Origin: Mycolicibacterium tusciae
GTDB taxonomy: Bacteria > Actinomycetota > Actinomycetes > Mycobacteriales > Mycobacteriaceae
Direction: 5' to 3'
NCBI RefSeq assembly: GCF_002086795.1
Contig: NZ_MVIM01000019.1
Coordinates: forward strand, 1 to 64,000
DNA length: 64,000 nt
A model generated the notes under the pieces. It made no database searches. It was not told the DNA's origin and was given only the letters and a program-made list of their open reading frames with translations. This document shows, piece after piece, positions 42,099-50,098 of this stretch (position 1 is its first letter; each line of letters begins with the position of its first letter). A program made the position numbers and the translations under genes.

Positions 42099-43333
42099 TT
42101 GCGCCCGAATCCGAACAGCCGCTGCGCCACCCGCCGCATCTGGATCTCCTCAGCGCCCTCGGTGATTCGGTACCGGCGGTGATGACGGTAGATGTGCTCC
42201 ATCGGCTCGTGACGGCTGTAGCCGATGCCGCCCAACACCTGCATCGCCCGGTCGGCCGCATCGCACACGAGCCGGTTGGCGCGATAGTTGGCCATCGACA
42301 CCTTGTCGGAGACCTCCATGTGGTGGTTGCGGTCCAACTCGGAGGCCGCGTACCGCACCAGCAGCCTCACCATCTGAGCCTCGGTGTGCAGTTCGACGAG
42401 CGGCCACTGCACAGCCTGGTTCACCGACAGCGGCTTGCCGAACACCCTGCGCTCGCCCGCGTAGGCGACGGCGCGGTCGATACAGTGCTGCGCGGCACCA
42501 AGGCTGCTGGCGGCCTGCCGAATCCTGTTCTCGTGCAGGAAGGTCTGGCCGACCTCCAGGCCACGGTCCACTTCCCCGAGCACCGCATCGATAGGCACTC
42601 GCACGTCCTTGAGCTCGACCTCGCCGTGGTCGGTCGGCATGTTGAAGGTCCACCAGTAGAACGGCACCGTGAAGCCAGGTGTATCGGTCGGGACCAGGAA
42701 CGCGGTGATGCCGCGGGCCTGGCCCGGCTCACCGGACGTACGGGCGAAGACGAGGTCGTGGGTGGCGCGGTGCACACCGGTGTTGAACCGCTTGGCGCCG
42801 TTGATGACCCACTCGTCGCCGTCCGGTATCGCGGTGGTCTCCAGCCAGGTGGCATCCGACCCGTGGTTGGGCTCGGTCAGCCCGAACGCCATCGACCGCT
42901 CGCCGGTCAACATGGCCTCGATCCACTCGGCCTTCTGCGCGTCGGTACCGAACCGGTCCATCATGATGACCTGCGGGAAGTTGCCGACGATGGACGATTC
43001 GTCCTGCAGGTCGTTGTGCAGTCCGAGTCCCTTGTGCGCCAGGTGTTCCCGGATGACGGCCATGTCGATGTTGGAGCCGCCGCGGCCGCCGAACTGCGAC
43101 GGCAGGCCGTAGCGCAGCCAACCGGCCGCATCGGCACGCCTGCGCATCTCGCCGAGCAGGTCCTCCCATTCCCGCCGCGGGATGCCGCCGTTCTCCCAGT
43201 CGGTGCGGGCGTACTCCCGGCGCTGGTCGAAATACTGCATGTTCTCGCGTTCCAGCGGCTTGATCTCCGTTTCGATGAACGCATCCATCTCGGCGAGCAG
43301 GCCCGGAAGATGCTCCGGGAGGGCGAAATCCAC
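42095..43333 (-). CDS. Acyl-CoA dehydrogenase (LvaC/ACAD11-like context)
   Basis: A 412-residue flavoprotein of the ACAD fold. Visible are the FAD/substrate region AFGLTEPNHGSDATWL, WVINGAKRFNTG, the mid-domain INxVP-like VPFYWWTFNMPTD, and the C-terminal domain with GERRVFGKPLSVNQAVQW, VLGGIGYSRHEPMEHIYRHHRRYRITEGAEEIQMRRVAQ. The Glu of TEGAEEIQ is near the usual catalytic-base/FAD position. GTG 43333 follows GGAGAA. It is coupled to the kinase and DUF6285-like genes, so it may convert a 4-phosphoacyl-CoA to enoyl-CoA rather than do plain beta-oxidation. Confidence 0.9.
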   Translation of the reverse strand: MDFALPEHLPGLLAEMDAFIETEIKPLERENMQYFDQRREYARTDWENGGIPRREWEDLLGEMRRRADAAGWLRYGLPSQFGGRGGSNIDMAVIREHLAHKGLGLHNDLQDESSIVGNFPQVIMMDRFGTDAQKAEWIEAMLTGERSMAFGLTEPNHGSDATWLETTAIPDGDEWVINGAKRFNTGVHRATHDLVFARTSGEPGQARGITAFLVPTDTPGFTVPFYWWTFNMPTDHGEVELKDVRVPIDAVLGEVDRGLEVGQTFLHENRIRQAASSLGAAQHCIDRAVAYAGERRVFGKPLSVNQAVQWPLVELHTEAQMVRLLVRYAASELDRNHHMEVSDKVSMANYRANRLVCDAADRAMQVLGGIGYSRHEPMEHIYRHHRRYRITEGAEEIQMRRVAQRLFGFGRK

Positions 43334-43358
43334 TGTTTCTCCTTAGCGTCCTGGGTCT

Positions 43359-43970
43359 CTAGAACCCGTACAGCGTCTTCTTCCAAATCCTCGACAGCGT
43401 GGCGATTGCGTCCTCGTCACTCATCTCCAGCCCGAGACCGGATGTGCCGACGAATACGGTGGTGAAGTTCTCGAACAGCAGCGCGATCGCCGCGGCGGTG
43501 TGCTCGGGATGCAGTTCGCTACCGTGTCCCTGTTCCTGGGCACGGCGCACCGAGGCGGCGACGATGTCGATGCCGAAGCGGCGGAACTCGTTCTGCACCG
43601 CGGCGAAGCGGGGCTGCGTGGCCGCGAGTTGGGCGACCGCGATCATGATCCCGATGTTCTGCTTGAACATGTTCCAGTAGCCGGTGACCACGGTGCGAAA
43701 GAACGCATCGTCGTCCGGGGATTCCGGCAGCTCGACGCGCAGTCCGGACGGCGCGACCACCTCGTGCAGGAAGGACTCTGCGAGCACGGCCAGCAGATCT
43801 TCCTTGTCGGCGAAGTAGCGGTAGAACGCCGCGGGTGATTTGCCGGCCGCCGACGTGATGTCACCGAGGGTGGTGCCGTGAAAGCCGCGCTCGGCGAAGA
43901 GCTTCCGGGCGGCCTGCTCGATGGCCTCCCTGGTCTGGCGGCCCTTGGCGCTCAGCGTCTCGACGGGCAC
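43359..43970 (-). CDS. TetR-family transcriptional regulator of the catabolic operon
   Basis: A 203-residue regulator with the HTH at residues ~12-57 (TREAIEQAARKLFAERGFHGTTLGDITSAAGKSPAAFYRYFADKEDLL). It is embedded in the middle of the operon, 2 bp after the HMG-CoA-lyase-like gene and 25 bp before the acyl-CoA dehydrogenase gene. It is the obvious candidate to bind the palindrome upstream of the first operon gene (48413-48436). The start GTG 43970 lacks a clear Shine-Dalgarno and is likely coupled to the preceding gene. Confidence 0.88.
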   Translation of the reverse strand: MPVETLSAKGRQTREAIEQAARKLFAERGFHGTTLGDITSAAGKSPAAFYRYFADKEDLLAVLAESFLHEVVAPSGLRVELPESPDDDAFFRTVVTGYWNMFKQNIGIMIAVAQLAATQPRFAAVQNEFRRFGIDIVAASVRRAQEQGHGSELHPEHTAAAIALLFENFTTVFVGTSGLGLEMSDEDAIATLSRIWKKTLYGF

Positions 43971-43972
43971 GG

Positions 43973-44881
43973 CTAGGTGTCGAGAATCCGGTCGCCGGCG
44001 CGCAACAGCGAGCTCGGTAGGTCGTGCCCGACGACCTTTTGCGCGACGCGCGCGGCGGCGATGGCGCCCTCCAGGTCGACATCGACGCCAATCTTGCTGT
44101 CCCGTAACAGGTAAACCAGGTCTTCGGCGGCGATGTTGCCGCTGGCGCCCGGCGCGAACGGACAGCCGCCAAGCCCGCCGACCGACGCGTCCAACCGGGT
44201 GATACCGGCCTCGACCGCGGCGTAGGCACTGGCCAGTCCGGCACCGCGAGTGTTGTGGAAATGCGCCCCCAGCGGGATGTCACCGATGAGGGGACGAACC
44301 TGCGCCACCAGAGCGCTGACCCGGCGCGGGGTGGTGGTGCCGATGGTGTCGGCGATCGCGAGGCGATCGGCGCCGTCGTCGCGGGCGGCGGTCACGATGT
44401 CCAACACTCGTTGCGCGGGTGTTGGGCCGTCGAATGGGCAGTCCCACGCCGTGGCGATGATGACCTCGACGGTGACCCCGCTGTCGTGGGCGATCGAGAC
44501 GATCTCGGGAATCTGCGCCGTGGCTTCCGCCGTGGTGCGACCTACGTTCGCTTGGCTGTGGCCGTCGGCGGCCGACACCACGTACTCGATCGACCGCAAA
44601 CCCGCCGCGATTGCGCGCTTGGCGCCGTTGGGGCTGGCCACCAGCGCCGAGAACTCGATGTCTCCGAAGTTGTGCAGCTCGGCGGCGAGCTCAGCCGCGT
44701 CGGCCAGCGCGGGCACCTTCGACGGCGAGACGAACGCCGTCGCCTCCATCTCCCGCACGCCGGTGGCGGCGACGGCCGCGAGTAGTTCGAGCTTGGCCGA
44801 CAACGGAATCGGATCCTCGATCTGTAGTCCGTCGCGCAGTGAGACGTCGCGAATGTCGACATGTGTCGGAAGCACACTCAT
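43973..44881 (-). CDS. HMG-CoA lyase-like (DRE-TIM) aldolase
   Basis: A 302-residue TIM-barrel lyase. Catalytic features of HMG-CoA lyase are kept: Arg-Asp in VSLRDGLQIE, the metal-binding His pair in GAHFHNTRG, and the active-site Cys loop in SVGGLGGCPFAPGASGNIAAEDLVYLL. It should cleave a 3-hydroxy-3-methyl-glutaryl-CoA-like thioester to acetyl-CoA (or propionyl-CoA) plus a keto acid. The N-terminal motif differs slightly from canonical GPRDGLQNE, so a related substrate is possible. It overlaps the CoA-transferase gene by 4 bp. Confidence 0.88.
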   Translation of the reverse strand: MSVLPTHVDIRDVSLRDGLQIEDPIPLSAKLELLAAVAATGVREMEATAFVSPSKVPALADAAELAAELHNFGDIEFSALVASPNGAKRAIAAGLRSIEYVVSAADGHSQANVGRTTAEATAQIPEIVSIAHDSGVTVEVIIATAWDCPFDGPTPAQRVLDIVTAARDDGADRLAIADTIGTTTPRRVSALVAQVRPLIGDIPLGAHFHNTRGAGLASAYAAVEAGITRLDASVGGLGGCPFAPGASGNIAAEDLVYLLRDSKIGVDVDLEGAIAAARVAQKVVGHDLPSSLLRAGDRILDT

Positions 44882-46083
44882 AACACGCCCTCCTCTGCCA
44901 GCTTCATGATCTCGGCGTGGCTGCGGCCCAGCAGATCACCGTAGATCTCGTCATTGTGCTGGCCTGGCCGGGCCGAGCCGGCGTTACGAATCGTGCCCGG
45001 CGTATCCGAAAGTACCGGTATCACCCCGGGACCCTTGATGTTTCGCCCGATGCGTTCGTCCCAGTGGTCGGCGATCATCCCGCGGGCCTGCAGCTGCGGA
45101 TCCTCGACGACCTCGGCGACGGTGTTGATGGGTCCGCTTATCACCCCGGCTTCTGAGAGGGTGGCGATGATGTCGGCGGGCTGACGGGTGACCGCCCAGT
45201 CGCCGATGATCTTGTCGAGCTCATCCTGATTGCGGCCGCGGGCAACGTGAGTGACGAATCGGTCGTCGGTGGCGAGTTCCGGTTGTCCCATCGCGGCGCA
45301 CAGCCGACGGAACACGGTGTCCTGGTTGGCGGCGATCACGACCCAGCTGCCGTCGGCGGTCGGGTAGATGTTCGACGGGGCGATACCCTCCAAACGGGTG
45401 CCGGACGGCCCGCGGATCACGCCGCCCACATCGTAGTCCGGAATGGTGGATTCCTGTACGGCCAAACAGGATTCGGTGAGAGCAGCGTCGACGACCTGTC
45501 CCTTGCCGGTGACCGAGCGTCGATACAGCGCGGCCAGAGCGCCCTGGGCGGCGAACATCCCGGCCAGGCTGTCGCCGAGCGAGAGGGCGAGTCGCGGGGG
45601 CGGACCGCCTGGGAACCCGTTCATATGCCGCAGGCCACTGGCCGCCTCGGCGACCGACGCGTAACCGGCCTTGTGCGCCTCGGGTCCGGTCTGCCCGTAG
45701 CCGGAGACCCGTACCAGGATGATGCCCTGGTTGCGTTCACGCAGCAGGTTGTAGCCGAGGTTCCACTTCTCCAGCGTGCCGGGCCGGAAATTCTCCACGA
45801 TGATGTCGGAGCGCTCGACGAGCTCCAGGAACAGTTCGCGCCCGGCATCCTCGCGCAGGTTCAGCGTGACGGCCTTCTTGTTGCGCGCGTGCACGGTCCA
45901 GAAGAAATGGTGGCCGTCGAGTTCGGCCTGCCCCCAGGTGCGCAACGGATCGGGGGCCCCCGGCGGCTCGATCTTGATGACCTCGGCCCCCATGTCACCG
46001 AGCAGCCGGCCGGCGAACGGTCCGGAAATCAGCGTGCCGACCTCGATAACGCGGATGCCGTCGAGCGGGCCGGTGACAGTCAT
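44878..46083 (-). CDS. CaiB/BaiF-type (family III) CoA-transferase
   Basis: A 401-residue enzyme with the family pattern LDGIRVIEVGTLISGPFAGRLLGDMGAEVIKIEPP at the N-terminus, VENFRPGTLEKW, SGYGQTGP, and the catalytic Asp in LSLGDSLAGMFAAQGALAALY. It moves CoA between carboxylic acids, here probably activating the acid made by the operon's upstream enzymes. It overlaps its neighbours by 4 bp on both sides, so it belongs to one translationally coupled set. Confidence 0.92.
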   Translation of the reverse strand: MTVTGPLDGIRVIEVGTLISGPFAGRLLGDMGAEVIKIEPPGAPDPLRTWGQAELDGHHFFWTVHARNKKAVTLNLREDAGRELFLELVERSDIIVENFRPGTLEKWNLGYNLLRERNQGIILVRVSGYGQTGPEAHKAGYASVAEAASGLRHMNGFPGGPPPRLALSLGDSLAGMFAAQGALAALYRRSVTGKGQVVDAALTESCLAVQESTIPDYDVGGVIRGPSGTRLEGIAPSNIYPTADGSWVVIAANQDTVFRRLCAAMGQPELATDDRFVTHVARGRNQDELDKIIGDWAVTRQPADIIATLSEAGVISGPINTVAEVVEDPQLQARGMIADHWDERIGRNIKGPGVIPVLSDTPGTIRNAGSARPGQHNDEIYGDLLGRSHAEIMKLAEEGVL

Positions 46084-47288
46084 GTCGAAAACTCGTGCCT
46101 GTGTAGCCAGTCGGTGCAGATGCCGACAGCCTCGCGCAGCGTGCCGCGCTGGTCGGGTCCGGAGTAGTAATGGTTCGCGCCGGGGATCTGGTACATCTCC
46201 TTGTCAGGATGCCCGATCGCGCTGAACAGGCGCTGGGTGTGGCTGGGTGTGCACGCGTCATCGGCCATGTTTCCGATGACCAGCGTGGGCACCGCGATGT
46301 CGGGGCCGCACTTGACCGCATCACCGTTGGCGTCGTCGAAGCTCCATTGCGAGAGCCAGCTGCGCAGCGTGCAGAACCGGGCCAATCCGACGGGACTGTT
46401 GTTCACCACCTGAGGATCGCCTAAATAGCACTGTCCGGGGGTGCGTTCGTTCGGATCGACCGTGGGGTCGAGCCACCGCGGGTCAGCCATGGTGCCGTGC
46501 ACGACGAACGCGAACTCGTCCTCGGGACGGCCCTGCGCCTTCAAGTCGGCCAGTTTGCCTTTGACCCACTTGGTGATTCGGCGATTGCGTGCGATCTGGG
46601 CGGCACGGTAGCGCTCGAGAAACTCGGCGGTGTAGGGCGGCTGGTTCGGGTTGTCGGGGTTGTACAGGTCCAAATCGGGGTCGCGGTTGGACGGGTCGGA
46701 CTCGTCGAGGATCGACGCGTCCAGCCATTCGGTCATCGTGCCGTGGCGGCTGACGTGTGCGGCCAGCAGCATGATGCCGTCGGCCGGGATCAGGCCGAGC
46801 TCGGTGAGGTCGGGGCCGTCACCGGAGGGGCTGGCAGTCACGGTCGGGTGCTGAGCCTGCTGTTGATAGAACACCGACAGCGATCCGCCGCCGCTCCACC
46901 CGGCGAGGACCACCTTCGAGTAGCCCAGCCGGTTCTTGGCGTCCTTGATGCACTCGCCCAGGTCCTCGACCACCTTCTCCATCAGCAGCGCGGAGTCGGT
47001 GCCGCGGAAGCGGCTGTTGCAGTAGATGACGTGGTGCCCCGCGCGGGCGAGCGCGTTCATCATCGGCAGGTAGGCACCTCCGCCGATGGGATGCATGAAC
47101 ACCAGCACGGTGTCGCTCGGCTTGTCTTTCGGCCGCAGCAGGTGGCTTTCCAGCACGACGAGCTCGGCGACGCCGCCGTACACGTCGCGGACGCCCGAAT
47201 TGTTGGCATAGGCAACCAGATAGGGGATTCGGTCGTACTCGTGCTTCACGGCGGTGTCCCCTGCCCTTCGGGCGTGAGCCCTCATCAA
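46080..47288 (-). CDS. Alpha/beta hydrolase (carboxyl-ester or C-C hydrolase candidate)
   Basis: A 402-residue hydrolase. The strand VLVFMHPIGGGAYLPMMNALARAGHHVIYCNSRFRG leads to the nucleophile elbow AGWSGGGS (Ser in GWSGG), with a candidate acid in GNMADDACTP and the catalytic His in PGANHYYSG. The long insertion between the nucleophile and acid (about residues 150-300) is a lid. ATG 47288 overlaps the cupin dioxygenase stop by 4 bp; a GTG 13 codons later is an alternative. Sitting right after a ring-cleavage-type dioxygenase gene, it may hydrolyse the cleavage product, but this is inference. Confidence 0.82.
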   Translation of the reverse strand: MMRAHARRAGDTAVKHEYDRIPYLVAYANNSGVRDVYGGVAELVVLESHLLRPKDKPSDTVLVFMHPIGGGAYLPMMNALARAGHHVIYCNSRFRGTDSALLMEKVVEDLGECIKDAKNRLGYSKVVLAGWSGGGSLSVFYQQQAQHPTVTASPSGDGPDLTELGLIPADGIMLLAAHVSRHGTMTEWLDASILDESDPSNRDPDLDLYNPDNPNQPPYTAEFLERYRAAQIARNRRITKWVKGKLADLKAQGRPEDEFAFVVHGTMADPRWLDPTVDPNERTPGQCYLGDPQVVNNSPVGLARFCTLRSWLSQWSFDDANGDAVKCGPDIAVPTLVIGNMADDACTPSHTQRLFSAIGHPDKEMYQIPGANHYYSGPDQRGTLREAVGICTDWLHRHEFST

Positions 47289-48385
47289 TGCTGCCCCAGG
47301 TCGTTGGCCAGTACTTCGTCGGACGGGATGAGTCTGCGTCGCGTGTCGATGGCGATCACCGACCAGTCGACCTTGTCGTAGTCATCGAACTTGCGGCGGG
47401 CCCGCTCGCGTGCCTTCTCTGGCGCACCGTGGTGAACCCCTTGCGGCGCATGGGAAACCAAGCCGGGCGGCATCGGGATCCCGTACAGCGATCCACCGTG
47501 GAAGAACGCGATCTCGTCGAAGTCGACGTTGCGGTGATACCACGGCGTGCGCTCGGTGCCCGGCACGCTTTCGGCGGGCTTGGGCAGGAAGTTCATCACG
47601 TAGACGCCGGTGGCCTCCATGAACAGATGCACCGTGGGTGGCAGGTGCACGCTGTTCGACGTCACGACGTTGTAGTCCTCGATGTTGAAGGTGAAGGCGA
47701 AATTGTCGCCGCGCCAGCCCTCCACGTCGAGCGGATGATGTTGGTAGAAAAGAGAAGTCGGGCCACCTTCGTGAACAAGCCGGACCTCGTACTCGTCACG
47801 CCCATCGTCGTCGATGGGCGACGCCTCCGGGATGACGGCCTGCGATGGATCGAAGGGAAAGTGCCGACCCAGGTACCCCGGTGCCGGCACCCGGAACTCG
47901 TCGGTGGCCTGGATCATGAGCAGCGTGGATGCCCCATTTTCGCTGTCGGGAACCTGACGGAACGTGCACGCCTTCGGGATGTAGACCCAGTCGCCCTCGC
48001 GGTAGCGCAGCGGGCCGAACTCCGTCTCCAGCAGACCCGAACCCTTGTGGACGAAGCTGAGCAGGTCTCCGTCGACGTAGCGGACGAAGAACGGCATCGG
48101 CTCGGTACGCCGCGACAGCATGACGAGGCAGTCGGCATTGCTGAACATCAGCAGTGGGCCGCCGGCGGCGTCGCTGGCGTCGCCGGGTTTGAGCTCCGAG
48201 GACAGCACGTCGACGGGTCGCAGCGGGCCGACCGAGCGGAACGCCGTCGGGTCGTTGCGGCGATACATGTTCGCCGTGCGGCCGGTGAAGCCGCCGCGCC
48301 CGAGCTCGTCGTCTTTCAGCCCATCCAGATCGGCGTGCAGGCGTCGGGGAGTACGGCCTTTTCGCAGGTGAACAAAGGATTCCAT
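47285..48385 (-). CDS. Homogentisate 1,2-dioxygenase-like cupin protein
   Basis: A 366-residue double-cupin protein of the HGD fold, shorter than classical HGD (~430-440 residues). Recognisable are FVRYVDGDLLSFVHKGSGLLETEFGPLRYREGDWVYIPK, NFLPKPAESVPG and WYHRNVDFDEIAFFHGG. The usual iron-ligand pattern HRNxxxE reads HRNVDFDE, with Asp at the expected Glu position and a Glu one place later; another His ligand may lie in GVHHG. No maleylacetoacetate isomerase or fumarylacetoacetase gene is nearby, so homogentisate may not be the substrate. First gene of the operon; GGAGA precedes ATG 48385, with an operator-like palindrome about 30 bp further upstream. Confidence 0.8.
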   Translation of the reverse strand: MESFVHLRKGRTPRRLHADLDGLKDDELGRGGFTGRTANMYRRNDPTAFRSVGPLRPVDVLSSELKPGDASDAAGGPLLMFSNADCLVMLSRRTEPMPFFVRYVDGDLLSFVHKGSGLLETEFGPLRYREGDWVYIPKACTFRQVPDSENGASTLLMIQATDEFRVPAPGYLGRHFPFDPSQAVIPEASPIDDDGRDEYEVRLVHEGGPTSLFYQHHPLDVEGWRGDNFAFTFNIEDYNVVTSNSVHLPPTVHLFMEATGVYVMNFLPKPAESVPGTERTPWYHRNVDFDEIAFFHGGSLYGIPMPPGLVSHAPQGVHHGAPEKARERARRKFDDYDKVDWSVIAIDTRRRLIPSDEVLANDLGQH

Positions 48386-48412
48386 GGTGTCTCCATCGAC
48401 AATGGGCGAGCC

Positions 48413-48436
48413 AAACTAAAACTGAGGTTAGTTTTA
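48413..48436. promoter_or_regulatory. Operator-like palindrome upstream of the catabolic operon
   Basis: TAAAACT (48417-48423) and AGTTTTA (48430-48436) are a perfect 7-base inverted repeat with a 6-base spacer. A second registration, AAACTAA (48413-48419) and TTAGTTT (48428-48434), also pairs perfectly. It lies in an AT-rich patch 30-50 bp upstream of the first operon gene, where a TetR repressor would block transcription. The TetR at 43359-43970 is the likely binder. Confidence 0.6.
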
Positions 48437-48461
48437 CTTTTAGGCGCGGGTCAACCCCGGA

Positions 48462-48851
48462 TCAACTCTTGAGGTCGACCCGGATGGTCAGCAGGTTGGT
48501 GCCGAAGGTCCGCACGCCGAAGCTGTTGAACTGGGGCAACGAGCGCAGTCGTGCCTGCGGGTCGTCGTCGGGCACCAGGTGGGCCGTGCCGCGATGCCAC
48601 TTGCCGTTGATCCGGACGCGGACGTTCGGATTCGCCTGGATGTTCTTGACGTACTGCGATTTGTCTCCGAATTCCGAGACGAACCAGAACTGGTCGCCTT
48701 CGCGGCGTCCGCCCAGCGGCGTGCGGCGGGGCTCACCGGTCTTGCGGCCAGTGGTTTCCAGCAGCGTCTGGAACGGCATCAACCGCATCATTCGGTTGGC
48801 GACGTTCTTCTGGAAGGTTTTCGTGATTCGATCACGCAAATCGTCGGCCAT
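48462..48851 (-). CDS. Deazaflavin-dependent nitroreductase (Ddn-like) family protein
   Basis: A 129-residue split beta-barrel protein with the family pattern LLETTGRKTGEPRRTPLGGRREGDQFWFVSEFGDKSQYVKNIQANPNVRVRINGKWHRGTAHLV. Such mycobacterial proteins bind reduced F420 and reduce quinones; Ddn activates pretomanid. AAAGGGGAATC precedes ATG 48851. It lies 12 bp after the flavin monooxygenase-like gene and probably shares its transcript and TetR control. Confidence 0.88.
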   Translation of the reverse strand: MADDLRDRITKTFQKNVANRMMRLMPFQTLLETTGRKTGEPRRTPLGGRREGDQFWFVSEFGDKSQYVKNIQANPNVRVRINGKWHRGTAHLVPDDDPQARLRSLPQFNSFGVRTFGTNLLTIRVDLKS

Positions 48852-48863
48852 GATTCCCCTTTG

Positions 48864-50036
48864 TTAGACCATCGCGGTGCGCGAGACCTTCATGCCCAGT
48901 GTGAGCGCTCCGGCGAGTTCGCGACTGGTGTCGTAGTCGAACACCACATGACCGGCAAGAACATCGACGTCGCGCTTGATGCGCTGCAGCGGATTGTCGG
49001 CGAAGTGAACGCTGGCGCCGGACGCCTCCAGCAGATCGGCGATCACCGACCGCGACTCGTGCACGATGTGCGCGGCGGCGAGGCGGGCCTCGGCCCGCAC
49101 CGGCCGCGGCACCGGGTTACCCGACGCGACAACGTCTTCGATATTTCCGACGGTGTCGGCGAGCAGCCCGCGCAGCGCGCGCAGCCGGACCCGCGCCTCG
49201 CCAAGCCGTGCCTGTGCCAGCGGTTTGTCCTTCTGCGCGACGCCTTCGTACGCGAGGATGCGCTCGCCGAGCCGCTCGGCGTAGATCTCCGCGACGCGCT
49301 CGGCGCTGCCCAGCGCCGGCATGGCCGCCAACAGCGACAGGGCGGGCACCATCGGCCACCGGTAGGTGTCGGCGTCGTGCAGTCCGGCGCCCGGCGCGGT
49401 GCCGGAATAGATGTCGGCCACGCGGACGAGACGGTGATGGGGGACGAACGCATCGGCGATGACCACGTCATTGGACCCGGTGGCCCGCATGCCGTCGGTG
49501 TGCCAGACGTCCTCGATGCGGACGTCGGAGATCGGCAGTAGGGCCAACGCCGGATAAATGGCGGCCGGATCCCCCTCGGGGCCGCAGATCGCGCCCACCA
49601 TGATCCAGTTGCCGTCCATCACGCCCGTCGCCCACGACCACCGGCCGGTCAGTCGGATGCCGTCGCCGGTCGGCACCCCCCGGCCCGTCGGCGCCAGGGG
49701 CGCCGGCGCGAGGAACGGACGCGTGGCGAACGCCTCCTCTTGGGCGCGTTCGTCGAACAGGGCAAGCATCCAGTTGTGCAGGGCATAGAAGCCAAGCGTC
49801 CACGCGCTCGACGCACAGCCGTGCGCCATCCGCCGAACCGGATCGAGGATCGACGGCCACTCGGCCTGCTGACCGCCGAAGCGCGCGGGCACCAGGAGTT
49901 CGGTAAAGCCCGAAGCGGTGAGGTCGGCGACCGTCTCGGCAGGTAGGCGGCGCATCCGCTCGGCTTCCTGCGCGCGCTCGGCCAGCCGGGCGACAAAATC
50001 GGGGGTGATGGCCGGGGTGGCCGAAACCGCGGTCAT
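48864..50036 (-). CDS. Acyl-CoA dehydrogenase-fold flavin monooxygenase (HsaA/HpaB-like)
   Basis: A 390-residue ACAD-fold protein. The N-terminal helical domain includes ADLTASGFTELLVPARFGGQQAEW and CASSAWTLGFYALHNWML; the central region has LTGRWSWATGVMDGNWIMVGA and DVWHTDGMRATGSNDVVIADAFVP; a helical C-terminal domain follows. The WSWATG and GMRATGSNDV motifs are typical of FMN/FADH2-dependent hydroxylases such as HsaA and DszC rather than true dehydrogenases, and no ACAD catalytic Glu is apparent. It would need a flavin reductase partner, which is not seen here. ATG 50036 lacks a Shine-Dalgarno, and a palindrome lies 12-31 bp upstream, suggesting a short or leaderless transcript under TetR control. 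Confidence 0.85.
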   Translation of the reverse strand: MTAVSATPAITPDFVARLAERAQEAERMRRLPAETVADLTASGFTELLVPARFGGQQAEWPSILDPVRRMAHGCASSAWTLGFYALHNWMLALFDERAQEEAFATRPFLAPAPLAPTGRGVPTGDGIRLTGRWSWATGVMDGNWIMVGAICGPEGDPAAIYPALALLPISDVRIEDVWHTDGMRATGSNDVVIADAFVPHHRLVRVADIYSGTAPGAGLHDADTYRWPMVPALSLLAAMPALGSAERVAEIYAERLGERILAYEGVAQKDKPLAQARLGEARVRLRALRGLLADTVGNIEDVVASGNPVPRPVRAEARLAAAHIVHESRSVIADLLEASGASVHFADNPLQRIKRDVDVLAGHVVFDYDTSRELAGALTLGMKVSRTAMV

Positions 50037-50047
50037 GATCGCGACGC

Positions 50048-50067
50048 TACCATACTATTTGGTATGG
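50048..50067. promoter_or_regulatory. Operator-like palindrome between TetR gene and flavin monooxygenase gene
   Basis: TACCA (50048-50052) pairs with TGGTA (50060-50064), and CCATAC (50050-50055) pairs with GTATGG (50062-50067). Both are perfect, so two overlapping registrations of a dyad are present. On the minus strand TAGTAT, a -10-like hexamer, lies within it, followed closely by the 50036 start codon. The TetR encoded just upstream is the likely binder. Confidence 0.55.
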
Positions 50068-50098
50068 AAACTGTGCCGTTCGCGGCTTGCTGGCCTGG

